DNA of 5,069 bases. Source: Microcaldota archaeon. Its GTDB lineage: Archaea; Micrarchaeota; Micrarchaeia; Micrarchaeales; Micrarchaeaceae. Shown one piece after another: positions 3,137-5,069 of this stretch. The stretch lies in contig JAKASM010000040.1 of assembly GCA_021819045.1 (NCBI GenBank), forward strand, positions 1-5,069, given 5' to 3'. The notes beneath the pieces are model-generated. The model was not told where the DNA came from and ran no database searches. It saw only the letters and a list, made by a program, of their open reading frames with translations. Positions within the stretch are counted from its first letter, which is position 1. Every line of letters starts with the position of its first letter. A program made the translations under genes and the position numbers.

Positions 3137-5069
3137 ATGATTAATCTAAACGAGCGAGAAGAAAAAATATTGGAGTACTGGAAAACCAATAATGTCGAGG
3201 AATTGGTGCGGTCAAAGAACAGAAACGGCAAAAAATTCTATTTTCTTGACGGACCGCCATATGTAACCGGTGACATCGCAAGCCATCACATATGGGTGAT
3301 CACTACAAAGGACATAGTCTTGCGTTATAAGAGGTACAACCACTACAATGTCCATGACAGGCCAGGTTTTGATGTCCACGGGCTTCCTATAGAGAATAAA
3401 GTTGAAAGAAAACTAGGGGTAAAATCCAAGGGCGATATAGAAAGCAAAATAGGCGTGGAAAAATTTATCCAGGAGTGCAAGAATTATGCAGAAGAGCAGA
3501 TAAAAGAAGCTACAAAAATGTACAAAAGGTATGGATACTCAGCAAACTTCAATGAAACGTATATTCCACTAAGAAATGCATATATGAGTAAGGGATGGAT
3601 GATATTCAAGGAACTGCATAAAAAAGGCCTCATCTATGCAGATCTGCAAGCCCTTGCTTATTGTCCGCAGTGCGGTACAGTATTGTCATCTCAAGGGCCA
3701 GAAATAGAGTATTCGGATGAGACGGATACCTCAATATTCGTCAAGTTCCCTGCAATAAAATCCTCTAAACTCCAATTGGACAAAAATACATTCCTGGTGA
3801 TATGGACAACAACACCGTGGACACTGCCAGCAAATATGGCCATAGCAGCAAACCCCAAAGCGCGATATGTCATTGCTGAATCTAATGGAGAAAATTATAT
3901 AATTGCTAAAGAGAGGCTTGATGCTTTTGTTGAAGCGACTAATACGAATGTTATAATCAAGAGGGAGTTTTATGGTTCTGAACTTGGAGGGCTTCAGTAT
4001 TCCAACCCATTGGAAAACAAAATACCTATGCAAAGGAACTTTTCCAAATACCACAAAGTTCTTTTGGATGAAAACCTGGTGTCAATTTCCGAGGGAACAG
4101 GGTTGCTCCACGTCGCACCAGGGCATGGGCCTGAGGACTATAAGCTCGGGAAAGAAAACAAGATACCTATCTTTTCACCTGTAGACGAGCATGCGAATTA
4201 TACAGAAGAAGCAGGAGCTTATAAAGGGCTAAATGTTCCTTCAGAGGCGAACCGCGTTATTCTCCACGACCTTAAAGAAGCTGGAAACCTCCTATTCCAA
4301 GGAGAAATAAAGCACACCTATCCGCATTGCTGGCGCTGCGGCAGCAAACTGATATTTAGAGCAACAAAGCAGTGGTTCATTAATGTAAAAAAATTAAAGA
4401 AAAAAATGCTCATAGAAAATAAAAAAATAAAATGGCATCCGGTCGTAGCGCAGAAATGGCAGGCAGACGCAATAGAAAGTTCTCCTGATTGGTGCATTTC
4501 AAGGCAAAGGTATTGGGGGACGCCGGTGCCGATATGGGTATGCGGCGGATGCAAATGTTTTGATGTGGTAGGCTCTATCGAAGAGTTAGCGGAGAGGGCC
4601 GGACTTGAGGCTGCGCCTCAAGACATCCATAAGCCACACGCTGATAATATTAAAATAAAATGCAGCAGCTGCGGCGAAATGATGCAAAGGATACCAGATG
4701 TATTCGATGTATGGTACGATTCCGGGGTGTCGCACACCGCAAGCCTTACAGACGAGGAATTCAGTGTGCTTTTTCCGGCAGATTGGATAACAGAAAGCAG
4801 AGATCAGATAAGAGGGTGGTTTAGCGTGCTGTTAAGGACTAGCGTAGGCGCGTACGGCCGGAGAAGCTTCAACGAAGTTAATATAGGCGGCATGATACTG
4901 GATGAGATAGGAAGGGAGATGCACAGGCACCTGGGCAATTCAACAAGTGCCTCGGATCTGCTTAAAATAGCATCTGCTGATGGATACAGGCTATGGAACT
5001 CCAGGCACCCGAGATGGCAAGAATTAAGGCTAAAGAAAAAAGAGCGAGAGGATGCGGACGGCGACATAC
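3137..5069 (+). CDS. ileS: Isoleucyl-tRNA synthetase with altered HIGH and KMSKS motifs (3' end outside window)
   Basis: First 644 codons of a class Ia synthetase, IleRS type, which charges tRNA-Ile with isoleucine in the cytoplasm. Order: FYFLDGPPYVTGDI and the HIGH position (residues 48-51); GFDVHGLPIENKVE; zinc cysteines C176/C179 with C398/C401; CP1 editing domain with WTTTPWTLPAN (223-233) and GTGLLHVAPGHGPEDY (320-335, Asp334 kept); DWCISRQRYWG (451-461); second zinc knuckle C469/C472 with C509/C512; DVWYDSG (524-530); ESRDQIRGWF (553-562); and the KMSKS loop GGMILDEIGREMHRHLGN. These features fit IleRS better than ValRS or LeuRS. The oddities are ASHH in place of HIGH (HxGH), EMHRH (594-598) in place of KMSKS, and Ser554 in place of Gly in EGxDQ. 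No stop or frameshift occurs, so it is not visibly decaying. It could be the cell's only IleRS with a reworked ATP site, or a paralog with another job. The start ATG overlaps a preceding TAA (TAATG). The anticodon-binding domain lies beyond the edge. Confidence 0.93.
   Translation, partial: MINLNEREEKILEYWKTNNVEELVRSKNRNGKKFYFLDGPPYVTGDIASHHIWVITTKDIVLRYKRYNHYNVHDRPGFDVHGLPIENKVERKLGVKSKGDIESKIGVEKFIQECKNYAEEQIKEATKMYKRYGYSANFNETYIPLRNAYMSKGWMIFKELHKKGLIYADLQALAYCPQCGTVLSSQGPEIEYSDETDTSIFVKFPAIKSSKLQLDKNTFLVIWTTTPWTLPANMAIAANPKARYVIAESNGENYIIAKERLDAFVEATNTNVIIKREFYGSELGGLQYSNPLENKIPMQRNFSKYHKVLLDENLVSISEGTGLLHVAPGHGPEDYKLGKENKIPIFSPVDEHANYTEEAGAYKGLNVPSEANRVILHDLKEAGNLLFQGEIKHTYPHCWRCGSKLIFRATKQWFINVKKLKKKMLIENKKIKWHPVVAQKWQADAIESSPDWCISRQRYWGTPVPIWVCGGCKCFDVVGSIEELAERAGLEAAPQDIHKPHADNIKIKCSSCGEMMQRIPDVFDVWYDSGVSHTASLTDEEFSVLFPADWITESRDQIRGWFSVLLRTSVGAYGRRSFNEVNIGGMILDEIGREMHRHLGNSTSASDLLKIASADGYRLWNSRHPRWQELRLKKKEREDADGDI

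Noticed and set aside
4318..4554. Minus-strand frame within the synthetase gene
   Set aside because: Antisense shadow of the IleRS coding sequence, as are those at 3691-4054 and 4804-5067.

Overview
The window looks like a piece of a DPANN-type archaeal genome, most likely Micrarchaeota-like. The reasons are an archaeal class III (pilin-like) signal peptide of the QSAMEYLMTYGWAIL kind on a LamG-fold surface protein, a divergent archaeal histone-fold protein, a tRNA with archaeal traits (discriminator A73, no encoded CCA), BRE/TATA-type promoters, very short leaders, and an archaeal-style isoleucyl-tRNA synthetase. The lineage is an inference from protein style and not from any search.

Layout, left to right. 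Bases 1-228 hold no convincing protein but are dense in nested inverted repeats, and on the minus strand a clean BRE/TATA element sits just upstream. Bases 246-490 (minus) carry the decayed C-terminal end of an IS200/IS605-family TnpB, including the hairpin that encodes its last residues. Bases 491-684 show nothing I can name. Then four minus-strand genes, each with its own promoter-like element: a secreted or pilin-like LamG protein (685-1653), tRNA-Gly(TCC) with a C at position 33 (1783-1856), a small histone-fold protein (1948-2214), and a membrane-anchored phospholipase D-like protein (2458-3030). Bases 2296-2457 are an AT-rich gap with no gene seen. A divergent promoter region (3031-3136) separates these from a plus-strand isoleucyl-tRNA synthetase that runs off the right edge (3137-5069, first 644 codons).

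The most notable content is the IleRS. Its reading frame, editing domain and two zinc knuckles look intact, but both class I signature motifs are replaced: HIGH reads ASHH and KMSKS reads EMHRH. The EGxDQ adenylate-binding motif also reads ESRDQ. Because everything around these sites is conserved, this looks like a selected variant or neofunctionalised paralog and not like decay. Other points of interest are the C33 tRNA-Gly, a PLD domain split by a transmembrane hairpin, a LamG domain whose usual first strand lies at its C-terminus, and the structured region next to the TnpB relic.

The genes do not form an obvious pathway or operon. tRNA-Gly and IleRS are translation components, the histone-fold protein may act in chromatin, and the LamG and PLD proteins act at the cell surface or membrane.
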